DNA of 56,326 nucleotides from an uncultured Collinsella sp. (lineage in GTDB: Bacteria > Actinomycetota > Coriobacteriia > Coriobacteriales > Coriobacteriaceae), in the NCBI GenBank assembly GCA_947001705.1, contig CAMQHT010000010.1:1-56326 (forward strand), read 5' to 3'. The notes beneath the pieces are model-generated. The model was not told the origin of the DNA. It made no database searches and worked only from the letters and a program-made list of their open reading frames with translations. A program made the position numbers and the translations under genes. The stretch's first letter is position 1. Each line of letters opens with the position of its first letter. Positions 1-9,029 of this stretch are shown here, piece by piece.

Positions 1-14
1 GATGACTTGAAGAA

Positions 15-44
15 GGGGGAGGCCTCGCGGCCTCCCCCTTTTTT
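15..44 (+). terminator. Rho-independent terminator of an upstream gene
   Basis: A perfect 10-bp stem (15-24 with 29-38) has a TCGC loop and is followed directly by six T. It most likely ends a plus-strand transcript whose gene lies left of the window. Confidence 0.85.
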
Positions 45-108
45 GCGTTAACGGGGTGTAAATGACTCAATTACACCAGACGATCTTGTTGTTTTCGGTA
101 TTGAGCCT

Positions 109-576
109 TTATTTAAAGAAAATAAATCGTATAACAAGGGCAACTGCTATGGCCGCAATGATCATAAGCAGGATTGTCAGTTGATGCTGCTTGCGTCGTT
201 TACTTGACGAAACGAAGATTGACTTTCCCTGTTTTGGCGTTTCGAGATAGCGAGCCGAATGCGTCAAGGTTTGCTTGGGTCGAGGCCCTCTTTGTTGATG
301 AGCGGCGGATGCTTTCATCGGCTCATCACTAGCTGCGCTGTTTTTAGATAATGGTGCGTCTTTCAGATATACAGGGTCTCCCGAGGCGACGCCCATATGT
401 TTGCGCCCCGTTTGCGCTTCTTCGAGTGTTTGATATCGGTTTCTTGTCACATATTTGGGCTCTGGGTCATTGATGGGCTCTTGCGAGATGTGGGGGCGAT
501 GGAATCGAATCGGTTGCGGGCTGGATGCTTCGTCCTGCTCCGGCATAAACGTGTTGTCCTGTTTTTGATCGTCCAT
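109..576 (-). CDS. Hypothetical tail-anchored membrane protein, 155 aa
   Basis: I do not recognise a family. The first ~130 residues are polar, rich in Gln, Pro, Lys and Ser and probably disordered. Residues ~134-152 form one hydrophobic segment, followed by only a few residues, so the protein is probably anchored by its C terminus with the bulk in the cytoplasm. The start at 576 is the first ATG of the frame; an AAGGGC stretch just upstream is a weak ribosome site. The gene is convergent with whatever ends at the terminator at 15-44 and divergent from hsp20. It could be a small divisome or envelope-associated protein, but nothing in the sequence proves this. Confidence 0.6.
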   Translation of the reverse strand: MDDQKQDNTFMPEQDEASSPQPIRFHRPHISQEPINDPEPKYVTRNRYQTLEEAQTGRKHMGVASGDPVYLKDAPLSKNSAASDEPMKASAAHQQRGPRPKQTLTHSARYLETPKQGKSIFVSSSKRRKQHQLTILLMIIAAIAVALVIRFIFFK

Positions 577-851
577 GATGCCCTTAGTTCGTCATCAATA
601 TCGTGTATGCGCCCATTGTAAGCCAGCCGTCTAGTTTTGATGGGATTGCATACATTATTTAAGCCTACGTCCAAATTCCGTTTGTTAGACAAAACCTTAG
701 TCAACCAGACTTAGATATGCTTATATAAATAGACTCAAAAAACTTTATAGTCGATGTATATATAAGAAGCGGCTGGGCATATATAACAGCGTCAAAAGAA
801 GTCCCAGTCACCTAGAAGATGACTCGGCAGTCCTTACAAGGAGTGGTAAAC

Positions 852-1283
852 ATGGCAAGCATGGTTCCTTATCGTTCGGTTTTTGGCGTCCGTCCTTCTG
901 CAAGTTCGCTGTTCGATTTGTTTGATGACATGACCGACCTGGCGAATAGCTCGATTGCCTCCAAGGCGTTCCCCGTTGACGTTGAGGACAAGGGCGATGG
1001 CTACGAGGTCAAGGCGTATCTTACCGGTGTCGCCAAGGATGACATCGACGTCGAGCTCAATGAGGGTCGCCTGTCGATCAGTGTGAACGTCGAGGAGAGC
1101 GCCGAAAACGAGGGCAAGAACTTCCTCCAGAAGGAGTTCGGCTCGTACAGCGCGACGCGCGGCGTGTATCTGAAGGACGCTTCGAGCGAGGGCCTTTCGG
1201 CTAAGTATGCTGACGGCATCCTTACCGTTACGGTTCCCAAGATTGTCGAGAAGAAGAACGTTACGAAGATTTCCATCGACTAA
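852..1283 (+). CDS. Hsp20 / alpha-crystallin small heat-shock protein, 143 aa
   Basis: ATP-independent holdase that binds unfolding proteins. The alpha-crystallin domain runs from about residue 40 to 135 and has the typical conserved A-x-x-x-G-I/V-L-T-V-x-V-P-K element near its end (ADGILTVTVPK). The frame is open from 819, but AAGGAG at 838-843 is spaced correctly for the ATG at 852, so I use that start. The AT-rich spacer 577-851 contains several TATATA boxes; I saw neither a CIRCE nor an HAIR element, so the heat-shock regulator cannot be read from sequence. A strong terminator follows the gene, so it is probably monocistronic. Confidence 0.92.
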   Translation: MASMVPYRSVFGVRPSASSLFDLFDDMTDLANSSIASKAFPVDVEDKGDGYEVKAYLTGVAKDDIDVELNEGRLSISVNVEESAENEGKNFLQKEFGSYSATRGVYLKDASSEGLSAKYADGILTVTVPKIVEKKNVTKISID

Positions 1284-1317
1284 CGATGGCTCTGCTTCAA
1301 TCGAGAGTATGAGTTAA

Positions 1318-1352
1318 GGGGGCTGGGAAGTGATTCCCAGCCCCCCCCTTGT
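1318..1352 (+). terminator. Terminator after hsp20
   Basis: A G5-rich stem (GGGGGCTGGGAA paired with TTCCCAGCCCCC, loop GTGA) is followed by a short T-rich tract. It lies between hsp20 and the convergent metallo-hydrolase gene and could serve both. Confidence 0.8.
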
Positions 1353-1364
1353 TGTCTTGAGGGG

Positions 1365-2174
1365 CTATTGAATGGTTGTCGGTTGATACTGGCTTGCAGG
1401 GCGTATCGAGAGCTTCCGTGGCCCTTGAAGACGGGTGGCAGAACTGCCGAGTTCATCATCGAGACTTGCATCAAGCGCGTTGGCATAGCTTTTGACGGTA
1501 AGGCTTGGACGATTATTGTCCTGGCTGATATGCATGGCGATGAGCTGTTCGGTGCGATCGGTAACGAGTTCGCGCGCGGCTTCGGCGGCTTGGCCATTGG
1601 AGAGGTGTCCCCTTGCAGACAGGATGCGCTCCTGAAGAAAGCGGGGATATTCTCCCTCGCGCAGCATGGTCACATCGTGGTTGCTTTCGAGCGCGAGGAC
1701 TCGACAATCTTTGAGGATGTTCATGGCTTGGCTCGATAGCTCTCCGGTGTCGGTGGCAAACCCAATGGAATCATCGAGAGCATTAAATCGATAGCCGACA
1801 GGATTGATGACATCGTGCGATGTTGAGTAGGTTTGCACGTGGATGCCGGCAATGGGGAGCGTGTCGCCGGGGTCAAATTCCTCTACGGGCAGGTGCGCGA
1901 GGTTTTCTTTGCATGAAAGGGTGTCCCTGCTGGCAAAGAGGGGACCATGCCAGTGCTTGCATCATACATCGAGCCCCTTGATATGGTCACCATGCTCATG
2001 GGTGATTACTAGAGCGGCGACGTCGTCTGCCGAGAGGCCAAGCTCCGCCATGCGTTTAAGTGTCTCGCGGCGGGACAGGCCGTTGTCGATCATGATGAGC
2101 CCCTGAGGCCCCTCGACGAGTGCGCAGTTGCCTTTTGAGCCGCTGCCGAGGATATGAAGGTGCAGGCGAGACAT
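1365..2174 (-). pseudogene. YycJ/WalJ-like metallo-beta-lactamase-fold hydrolase interrupted by an in-frame TGA
   Basis: The two open segments 2174-1965 and 1961-1365 are in the same frame and together give the ~268 residues usual for YycJ/WalJ-type single-domain metallo-hydrolases. The N part has the LGSGSKGN start and the metal-binding THEHGDH (residues 58-64). The C part has the ST-SHD motif, the FATDTG region and the ALESNHD motif. They are separated only by TGA at 1964-1962 (codon 71), with protein-like sequence continuing straight through (CKHWHGPLF). A TGG-to-TGA change would explain it. It may be a true nonsense mutation or a sequencing error. The start is set at the ATG at 2174 because homology begins there (MSRLHLHILG); the ribosome site is weak. 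Divergent from tilS. Confidence 0.75.
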
Positions 2175-2222
2175 AAGATTCCAAAGGATACAATGGGTGC
2201 GGATGAATAGAGGAGGAAGCGA

Positions 2223-3764
2223 ATGCCAACGGTATCTCAGCACTATGGACATCATGCCGCGCCGAGGACGGATAAGAGCGCCCTGGCAACGCGGCAGGCC
2301 GCTGCCCCCGTAGTGCTCATGGTATCAGGCGGTGCGGACTCGACGGCGCTGCTCCTTATGGCTTGCACATCAAAGCTGGATATCCAGGACGGGCGCGGCG
2401 TCGCTCCCATTGCGCGCGAGCGATTGCACGTGCTGCATGTAAACCATCATCTGCGCGGGGAGGCATCCGATGGCGACGAGGCCTTTGTACGTGACCTGTG
2501 CGCGCAATACGGCTTGCCGCTGTGTGTTGAGCATGCCTATTTTGATGACGAATCGGGCAATATCGAGGCTGCGGCTCGCGAGGTGCGCTATGCCGCGGCA
2601 CGGAGATATGTTCGCGAACTTTGTGCCGAATCGGGCGCACCGCGGACGGCGGCTCGTATCTGTACCGCGCATACTTCGTCGGACCGCGCGGAAACATTTT
2701 TGATGAACGCCATTAAGGGGTCGGGCCCGGCTGGGCTTTCGAGCATTCCCCGTCGAAGGAATATCGTGGTGCGCCCCTTGCTTGACCTAACTCATGGCGA
2801 GCTCGTGGGCTATCTACAGGTACATGGTCAGCCGTGGCGTGAAGATGAGAGCAATGAGGATGTCTCGTATCTGCGAAACTACGTGCGCCATAGAGTGATG
2901 CCAGTGGTGGCGCAGCGCAATGCGAGCGTCTGCAAGACGATTGGCGCCGCCTGCGAGATCTTAGGCGATGAGGATGCCTTTCTTTCTCAGCTTTCGGCAC
3001 AGGCGTTTCGAAGCTGCCTGCGCAAGGAAGCGGCGGGCGCACTGGTGCTCGATGCGCGCCGTCTTGCCGCCGCTGAGGTTGTGATTGCACGGCGTATCGT
3101 ACGGTTGGCGATTAAGCGCATCGATCCCGACGCGCGACCGGAGATGCGGCACGTGGAGCGCGTGCTCGCCTGCGTCGCTGCGGGCTCGGGCTCGGTAACG
3201 CTTCCTGCGGGAATTGATGCCCGTGTGGAGTTTGGCATGCTGGCGTTCAAGGCCCCGGCGGCGCGCGAGGACTTAGTGGCCGACTGGATCTCCGTTCCCG
3301 GTCGTCTGCCGCTGGGGGCGGGGCGTATGCTGACAGCAGAGCCGATGGCTGTGGAGCCGGGACGCGATATCGTGCACCGTGCCCGCGAGCTTGCTGCTGC
3401 CGGAGAGGTTGCGGCCTTGGTGGATGCGGCGGCCCTGGGGTTCGCCGACCGCGATAGCGAGCGGATGCTAGCCGGCTCGCGCGGGGAGATTCCCGCCGAG
3501 GCGCGATTGGCGCGCCTGTGGGTGGATAGCCCTGTGCCGGGAGACGTGATGTGCCCGTTGGGGATGAACGGCCGAAGCAAGAAAGTGTCAGACCTGTTGA
3601 ACGAGGCGCGCATTCCTGTTTCAGACCGCTCTGGCGTACCCGTGGTAAGAACGGCTCCGGGAGGTGCCGTAGTATGGGTCGCGGGCGTTCGCGCGGACGA
3701 GCGTTTTAAATGCACGGCCGCAACGCGCGTGGCATATCTGCTTCGTGTGGTCGATGCGGAATAG
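2223..3764 (+). CDS. tilS: tRNA(Ile)-lysidine synthase TilS, 513 aa
   Basis: Modifies C34 of the CAU-anticodon tRNA-Ile to lysidine with ATP and lysine, changing its codon reading from AUG to AUA; cytoplasmic and normally essential. The PP-loop ATP-pyrophosphatase motif SGGADS is at residues 35-40, followed by the characteristic HVNHHLRG and the RNYVRHRVMP segment. The C-terminal third corresponds to the TilS substrate-binding domains. AGGAGG at 2210-2215 sets the ATG at 2223. It heads the classical tilS-hpt-ftsH order. The N terminus carries ~28 extra residues before the PP-loop strand, which seem unstructured. Confidence 0.95.
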   Translation: MPTVSQHYGHHAAPRTDKSALATRQAAAPVVLMVSGGADSTALLLMACTSKLDIQDGRGVAPIARERLHVLHVNHHLRGEASDGDEAFVRDLCAQYGLPLCVEHAYFDDESGNIEAAAREVRYAAARRYVRELCAESGAPRTAARICTAHTSSDRAETFLMNAIKGSGPAGLSSIPRRRNIVVRPLLDLTHGELVGYLQVHGQPWREDESNEDVSYLRNYVRHRVMPVVAQRNASVCKTIGAACEILGDEDAFLSQLSAQAFRSCLRKEAAGALVLDARRLAAAEVVIARRIVRLAIKRIDPDARPEMRHVERVLACVAAGSGSVTLPAGIDARVEFGMLAFKAPAAREDLVADWISVPGRLPLGAGRMLTAEPMAVEPGRDIVHRARELAAAGEVAALVDAAALGFADRDSERMLAGSRGEIPAEARLARLWVDSPVPGDVMCPLGMNGRSKKVSDLLNEARIPVSDRSGVPVVRTAPGGAVVWVAGVRADERFKCTAATRVAYLLRVVDAE

Positions 3765-3911
3765 CGCTTCGCGCCAGCTATTCTGTGCGACGTTGACGGT
3801 ATTCCCGCGCTGATGGCGCACGTGCTGGTAAATATACCCCGTGCGCTGCTAGAATGTGTAGTTCGCGTCCATGCGGCGGTGCGTGGGCGATAAGCACAAG
3901 AAAGGGTTGTC

Positions 3912-4460
3912 ATGGCTTCTCAACATCCGGATATCGAGAAGGTTCTGTTTACGCAGGAGGATATCGACGGTATCGTCTCTCGCCTAGGCGAGCAGATTAC
4001 TCGCGACTACGCGGGTAAGGATCTGGTGCTGATTGCGGTCCTGCGCGGCGCCGTGGTCTTTATGGGCGACCTGATGCGCAAGATCGAGCTGCCGACCAAC
4101 ATCGATTTCATGGCTGTTTCGAGCTATGGCGACGGTGTGAAGTCTTCGGGTATCGTGCGTATCATTAAGGACCTGGATATCGACATCCGTGGTCGCGACG
4201 TGCTGATCGTCGAGGACATTCTGGACTCGGGCCTGACCCTCAAGTACCTGATGAAGAACCTCGAGAGCCGCAAGCCCGCTTCTCTGGAGGTCGCCGCCTT
4301 CCTATGGAAGGACGTTGAGGACCGTACCTCGGCCGTCACGCCCAAGTATGTTGGAACCCATTGCCCCGATGCCTTTGTGGTGGGCTACGGCCTCGACTAT
4401 GCCGAGCGCTATCGCAACCTTCCGTATCTGGGCATTTTGAAACCGGAGGTTTATTCGTAA
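3912..4460 (+). CDS. hpt: Hypoxanthine phosphoribosyltransferase, 182 aa
   Basis: Purine salvage: hypoxanthine or guanine plus PRPP to IMP or GMP. The PRPP-binding signature LIVEDILDSGLTL lies at residues ~97-109, and the KYVGTHCPDAFVVGYGLDY block near the end is typical of bacterial Hpt. Length fits the family (~180 aa). GAAAGGG at ~3900-3906 is the likely ribosome site. A 147-bp spacer separates it from tilS, so it may have its own promoter (a TAGAAT -10-like box lies at 3850). The stop is one base before the ftsH start, so the two are cotranscribed. Confidence 0.95.
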   Translation: MASQHPDIEKVLFTQEDIDGIVSRLGEQITRDYAGKDLVLIAVLRGAVVFMGDLMRKIELPTNIDFMAVSSYGDGVKSSGIVRIIKDLDIDIRGRDVLIVEDILDSGLTLKYLMKNLESRKPASLEVAAFLWKDVEDRTSAVTPKYVGTHCPDAFVVGYGLDYAERYRNLPYLGILKPEVYS

Positions 4461-4461
4461 G

Positions 4462-6600
4462 ATGCCCGACGACCGTAACGACAACAATTCCCAGACTCCC
4501 CGGGAGCCTAAGATCCCGGGGATGCCCGGAGGCAAGAAGCCCACGCGTACGGGCTGGCTGTATTTTATTTTGGCTTGCGCGCTTCTGGGCTACGCCTTCT
4601 TTAACATGGGCTCCGGCTTTGCCAACTCCAGCAATACCGTTAAGCTCGCGACGAGTGAGATGGTCAGCGCCATCAAGCAGGATCGCGTCGAAGATCTGAC
4701 CTATACGGTTCAGGACGGAAGCGTGACGGGTCATTACTGGAAGACGAAAAAGGACAAGGGCGACACGAGCGAGCTCAAGAGCTTTTCCTCGACCTATGTC
4801 GGTTCCGATTCGCTTGCCGAGCTCATGGCGGAGCACCCCGATACCAAGTACATCGTCAACACCAACGATCCCGATTTTTGGGGCGACTTGGCGATGAGTG
4901 TGCTTCCGACGATTGCCTTGATCGCCATCATGTTCTACTTTATGCGCCAGATGATGGGCGCCAACAACAGGAACATGCAGTTTGGCAAGACCAACGCCAA
5001 GACCAACGAGGCAACGCGCCCCAAGGTCAAGTTTGAGGATGTTGCCGGTGTGGACGAGGCAGTCGAGGAGCTCGAGGAGATTCGCGACTTTTTGAGCGAT
5101 CCGGACCGCTATCGCAAGCTGGGCGCCAAGATTCCGCGCGGCGTGCTGCTGGTTGGCCCTCCGGGTACCGGTAAAACCCTGCTGGCCAAGGCCGTTGCCG
5201 GCGAGGCGGGCGTGCCGTTCTTTAGCATCTCGGGTTCCGACTTTGTCGAGATGTTCGTGGGTGTCGGCGCCAGCCGCGTGCGCGACCTTTTTAAGGAGGC
5301 CAAGTCTCAGGCTCCGTCAATCATCTTTATTGACGAGATCGATGCCGTGGGACGTCAGCGCGGAGCTGGCTTGGGTGGCGGTCACGACGAGCGCGAGCAA
5401 ACGCTCAACCAGCTGCTGGTCGAGATGGACGGCTTTGAGGAAAGCGAGTCGGTCATCCTGATCGCTGCGACCAACCGTCCTGACATCCTGGATCCGGCAT
5501 TGCTGCGTCCCGGCCGTTTTGACCGTCAGGTTACGGTCGACCGTCCGGATGTGAAGGGCCGCGAGCAGATCTTGCGCGTGCATGCCGAGAACAAGCCGAT
5601 GGACGAGGACGTTAAGTTTGAGAAGCTCGCCCAGATGACCGTTGGCTTTACTGGTGCCGATTTGGCGAACCTGCTCAACGAGTCTGCGTTGCTGGCCGCT
5701 CGCCGTCATCGTTCTGTGATCTCGATGGACGAGGTCGAGGAGTCGATGGAGCGCGTGATTGCCGGACCGCAAAGCAAGGGTCGCGTGATGACCGAAGCCG
5801 AGCGCACCACGATTGCCTACCATGAGAGCGGTCACGCTTTGGTGGGCCACATCCTGGAGCACTCCGATCCGGTTCATAAGATCTCGATCGTCAGCCGCGG
5901 TCAGGCCCTGGGCTACACACTGCAGCTTCCGCAGGAGGATCACTTCCTCAAGACCAAGAACGAGATGCTCGACGAGCTCGCCGTGTTCTTGGGCGGTCGC
6001 GTTGCCGAGGAGCTCATGTGCGACGACATCACGTCGGGCGCGAGCAACGATCTGGAGCGCGCGACTAAGATGGCGCGCGAGATGGTCACGCGCTTGGGCA
6101 TGAGCGAGGAGTTGGGCACGCAAGTGTTTGGCGAGGCGCAGCATCAGGTGTTCCTGGGTCGCGACTATGCCGATCACCAGGATTACTCCGAGGAGACGGC
6201 GCGTCGCATCGACATCGAGGTCCAGCGCATTATGCGTGAGGCCCATCGTCGTGCGGTCGAGATTTTGGATGCCCGCCGCGATCAACTCGATCTGATGGCC
6301 AAGGTGCTGCTTGAGCGCGAGACCGTCGAGGGTGACGCCGTGAACGCCCTGCTCGACAACGAGTGGGACGCTTACCTTGAGCGCGAGGGCGATATCCTGG
6401 CGGCCAAGGAGGAGCGCAACGCCAAGGCGGCTGGCATGCCGACCAAGAAGCGCTCGCTTCGCATGAGCGAGGAGGAGTTGGCGGCTGATGCCGCGGCCTT
6501 TGCGCAGGCGGCCATGCAGGAGGATGCCGAAGCCGCATCCGATGATGCCGGAGATGGCAATGCTGCCAACGCTGACGGCAACATCGACGCCGACAAATAG
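4462..6600 (+). CDS. ftsH: ATP-dependent zinc metalloprotease FtsH, 712 aa
   Basis: Membrane AAA+ protease that extracts and degrades membrane and regulatory proteins as a hexamer. Two transmembrane segments (~31-49 and ~148-166) flank an extracytoplasmic loop. The AAA domain follows with Walker A GPPGTGKT at 232-239, Walker B (IIFIDEIDA) and the arginine-finger region (LLRPGRFDRQ). The peptidase M41 zinc site HESGH is at 454-458. The C-terminal tail (~670-712) is acidic and Ala/Asp-rich, as in many actinobacterial FtsH. GGAGG at ~4445-4449 within the end of hpt serves the ATG at 4462. Co-transcription with tilS-hpt is the conserved arrangement. Confidence 0.97.
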   Translation: MPDDRNDNNSQTPREPKIPGMPGGKKPTRTGWLYFILACALLGYAFFNMGSGFANSSNTVKLATSEMVSAIKQDRVEDLTYTVQDGSVTGHYWKTKKDKGDTSELKSFSSTYVGSDSLAELMAEHPDTKYIVNTNDPDFWGDLAMSVLPTIALIAIMFYFMRQMMGANNRNMQFGKTNAKTNEATRPKVKFEDVAGVDEAVEELEEIRDFLSDPDRYRKLGAKIPRGVLLVGPPGTGKTLLAKAVAGEAGVPFFSISGSDFVEMFVGVGASRVRDLFKEAKSQAPSIIFIDEIDAVGRQRGAGLGGGHDEREQTLNQLLVEMDGFEESESVILIAATNRPDILDPALLRPGRFDRQVTVDRPDVKGREQILRVHAENKPMDEDVKFEKLAQMTVGFTGADLANLLNESALLAARRHRSVISMDEVEESMERVIAGPQSKGRVMTEAERTTIAYHESGHALVGHILEHSDPVHKISIVSRGQALGYTLQLPQEDHFLKTKNEMLDELAVFLGGRVAEELMCDDITSGASNDLERATKMAREMVTRLGMSEELGTQVFGEAQHQVFLGRDYADHQDYSEETARRIDIEVQRIMREAHRRAVEILDARRDQLDLMAKVLLERETVEGDAVNALLDNEWDAYLEREGDILAAKEERNAKAAGMPTKKRSLRMSEEELAADAAAFAQAAMQEDAEAASDDAGDGNAANADGNIDADK

Positions 6601-6613
6601 TTCTTGTAGCGAA

Positions 6614-6650
6614 AGCCTCCGCGGGGAAACCTGTGGAGGCTCTTTCTTTT
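6614..6650 (+). terminator. Terminator after ftsH
   Basis: AGCCTCC at 6614-6620 pairs with GGAGGCT at 6635-6641, with further pairing inside, and a T-rich TCTTTCTTTT run follows. Confidence 0.75.
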
Positions 6651-6657
6651 GAGCGAT

Positions 6658-6721
6658 ATGTTGATTGGGGACAGACTTAAATGAGCGTTTTCACGCATTT
6701 AAGTCTGTCCCCAATCAACAT
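6658..6721. repeat. Perfect 26-bp inverted repeat (GGGGACAGACTT type)
   Basis: Bases 6658-6683 are the exact reverse complement of 6696-6721, with a 12-base centre (6684-6695). The core GGGGACAGACTT resembles the GGGACA-containing palindromes at 21232-21262 and 41441-41470. It lies between the ftsH terminator and the ribosome site of the aminotransferase gene, so it may be a dispersed palindromic element rather than a terminator of its own (no T tract). Confidence 0.85.
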
Positions 6722-6779
6722 TGCTGCGGCACTTTGCTCAGCTAAAGCGTACAATAGCGCCTATGCGAAAGGGGAACAG

Positions 6780-7970
6780 ATGATCAACGAAACTATGTAT
6801 GCTCGCGGTGCGGAAAGCTCCATCATCCGTGAGATTTTTAGCTATGGCCTTGAGCGCAAGGCACAGATCGGTGCGGAGAACGTATTCGATTTTTCGCTGG
6901 GCAACCCGAGTGTTCCGGCGCCCGCTGCTGTTGCTGAGTCCATTAAGAAGGCATTGGAGCTGCCGAGCGACCAGCTGCATGGATACACGCCTGCGCCGGG
7001 TCTGCCACAATGTCGAGCGGCCGTCGCCGACTCGCTCAACCGTCGCTTTGGCACGAGCTATGAGGGCAAGGACGTCTTTATGACGGTGGGTGCCGCGGCT
7101 TCGCTCACCTGCACGCTCAACGCCGTTACGAACCCGGGCGATGAGGTTGTTGTTATCGCCCCGTACTTTCCGGAGTATCGCGTGTGGATTGAGAAGGCCG
7201 GCTGCACGTGTGTTGAGGCGCTCGCCGATGAAGATACGTTCCAGCTGAGCGTGAGTAACGTGCTCAAGGCGATTACCGATAAGACGGCTGCCGTCATCAT
7301 CGACTCGCCCAACAATCCGACCGGTGCCGTATATACACGCGACACGCTGACGCGACTGGCCAATGTTCTGCGCGAGGCCAACGCTCAGCGCGATCCCGAG
7401 AATCCGATTATGCTCATCTCTGATGAGCCGTATCGCGAGATTGTCTATGGCGCCGAGGTGCCTTGGGTGCCTTCGATCTACGAGCACACCATCGTGTGCT
7501 ACTCGTATTCCAAGTCGCTTTCGCTACCGGGCGAGCGCGTCGGGTGGATCCTGGTTCCCAATACGAATCCTCAGGCAGCTCGTCTAATGCCCGCCGTTGC
7601 CGGTGCCGCCCGTACGCTGGGCTTCGTGTGTGCACCGGCGCTCTTCCAGCGTGTAATCATCGACTGCATTGATGAACCGAGCGATGTCGAGGCCTATGCT
7701 CGCAACCGCACCGCGCTTACCGATGCACTAGCGGAGTACGGCTACACCTATGTTGAGCCGGATGGCGCGTTCTACCTATGGGTGAAAGCGCTGGAGTCCG
7801 ATGCGAATGCGTTCTGTGAGCGCGCGAAGAAGCATGAGCTGCTCGCGGTGCCTTCGGATAGCTTTGGCATGCCGGGCTGGTTCCGCCTGGGCTACTGCGT
7901 GAGCTATGAGACAATCGTCAACTCTCTGCCTGCCTGGAAGCAGCTGGCCGACGAATATCGTCGAAAGTAA
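6780..7970 (+). CDS. PLP-dependent class I/II aminotransferase, 396 aa
   Basis: Fold-type I aminotransferase. The PLP Lys is residue 245 within SYSKSLSLPGERVG; the NPTG motif (SPNNPTGAVY) and the Tyr/Asp cofactor contacts of the aspartate aminotransferase superfamily are visible. The N terminus (FDFSLGNPSVPAP) is like the group often labelled simply pyridoxal phosphate-dependent aminotransferase in gut Firmicutes and Coriobacteriia; the substrate cannot be read from sequence. The frame is open from 6681 inside the palindrome, but AGGGG at 6770-6774 points to the ATG at 6780. Adjacent to a PHP phosphatase on the same strand. Confidence 0.9.
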   Translation: MINETMYARGAESSIIREIFSYGLERKAQIGAENVFDFSLGNPSVPAPAAVAESIKKALELPSDQLHGYTPAPGLPQCRAAVADSLNRRFGTSYEGKDVFMTVGAAASLTCTLNAVTNPGDEVVVIAPYFPEYRVWIEKAGCTCVEALADEDTFQLSVSNVLKAITDKTAAVIIDSPNNPTGAVYTRDTLTRLANVLREANAQRDPENPIMLISDEPYREIVYGAEVPWVPSIYEHTIVCYSYSKSLSLPGERVGWILVPNTNPQAARLMPAVAGAARTLGFVCAPALFQRVIIDCIDEPSDVEAYARNRTALTDALAEYGYTYVEPDGAFYLWVKALESDANAFCERAKKHELLAVPSDSFGMPGWFRLGYCVSYETIVNSLPAWKQLADEYRRK

Positions 7971-8129
7971 AGCGCTCTGCTTACAATGTTTTACGTGAAA
8001 CGGGGTTTGGTTTTAAGCCAGACCCCGTTGTCTATGCCGTTGTGTGATTGGGATGAAGCAGTTTTACGACTGCCGAAAGCTATGCGTACAATGAATATAC
8101 GCGACGGCCATACTGGACAAGGAGACCCG

Positions 8130-8951
8130 ATGCCCTACCTTCTTTCTTGTGATATTCATACTCATACGATGTTCTCTGCGCATGCGTACTCAACCATCGA
8201 GGAGAACATCTATTGGGCGGCGGAGCGCGGCCTTCAGGTGCTCGGTTCCGCCGATCATTTAAGCTCGATGGTTACGCCTTGTCCCAATGACCTGCGCAGT
8301 TTCCAATTCTTTATTAACCAGGATATCTGGCCGCGCATTTGGAGCGGCGTGCTGGTGCTGCGTGGTGCCGAGGCTGATATCGTTTCGCTGGACGGCAGCT
8401 TGTTTGGCGAAGACATTCCCGTTTCGCTCGATATCGCCGGCGATCCGTATAGTCGTGAGCATTCGCTGTTCGATTTGGTGACGCGTAATTTGGATTATTT
8501 GGTGGCAAGCGTGCATAACCCGCAGTTTGCCGAAGGCGCGACGCTCGCCCAAACGACCCAGATGTACATCAATGCCCTGGAGCACCCCAAGGTGTTCATG
8601 CTTGGGCATGCGGGTCGTTCGGGCGTGCCGTTCGATATCGATGAGGTGCTGTTGGCGGCCAAGGCCAAGCACAAGATCATCGAGATCAACAACCATAGTC
8701 TTGAACACGGTGTCGACACTGAGCATTGGGCCGTATGCCGCAAGATCGCCGAGCGCTGCGCCGAGCTGGGCGTGGGTATTGGCGTGTCGACCGATGCCCA
8801 CATTGGCATGGCCATTGGCAAGCTCGATCACGCGCGCAAGATGCTCGACGAGATTCACTTCCCGCTGGATTTGATCGTGACGCGCGACCGCGAGACGCTG
8901 CTGCACGAGATGGCGGCAGCCGGCGTGTGTGACCTGCGCAAGGGGATGTAG
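8130..8951 (+). CDS. PHP-domain phosphatase (YcdX / histidinol-phosphatase-like), 273 aa
   Basis: PHP-superfamily metal-dependent phosphoesterase. The leading DIHTHTMFSAHA carries the first metal-binding H-x-H (residues ~9-11); SADHLSS, EIN-NH and STDAHI supply later conserved His/Asp sites. This pattern suits a YcdX-type phosphatase better than a DNA polymerase PHP domain. An open frame extends back to 7986, but GGAGA at ~8121-8125 is correctly spaced for the ATG at 8130. A hairpin with one mismatch and no strong T tract (about 7994-8028) lies between this gene and the aminotransferase. The physiological substrate is unknown. Confidence 0.85.
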   Translation: MPYLLSCDIHTHTMFSAHAYSTIEENIYWAAERGLQVLGSADHLSSMVTPCPNDLRSFQFFINQDIWPRIWSGVLVLRGAEADIVSLDGSLFGEDIPVSLDIAGDPYSREHSLFDLVTRNLDYLVASVHNPQFAEGATLAQTTQMYINALEHPKVFMLGHAGRSGVPFDIDEVLLAAKAKHKIIEINNHSLEHGVDTEHWAVCRKIAERCAELGVGIGVSTDAHIGMAIGKLDHARKMLDEIHFPLDLIVTRDRETLLHEMAAAGVCDLRKGM

Positions 8952-8971
8952 CGGAGTTCATAAACCAAGCG

Positions 8972-9006
8972 AAGGGGGCGGTCCAGACGGGCCGCCCCCT
9001 TTCTTG
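8972..9006 (+). terminator. Terminator between PHP gene and rlmD-like gene
   Basis: A GGGGGCGG/CCGCCCCC stem is followed by TTTCTTGT. The arms also start with AAG and the downstream gene is on the opposite strand, so it can act on the plus transcript and possibly on both. Confidence 0.85.
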
Positions 9007-9029
9007 TCTCGAAAATCTACCGGGGTGGA

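Noticed and set aside
1962..1964. Selenocysteine reading of the TGA in the YycJ-like gene
   Set aside because: No SECIS-like hairpin was apparent right after the codon, and the family has no Cys/Sec active-site position there; nonsense change or sequencing error is simpler.
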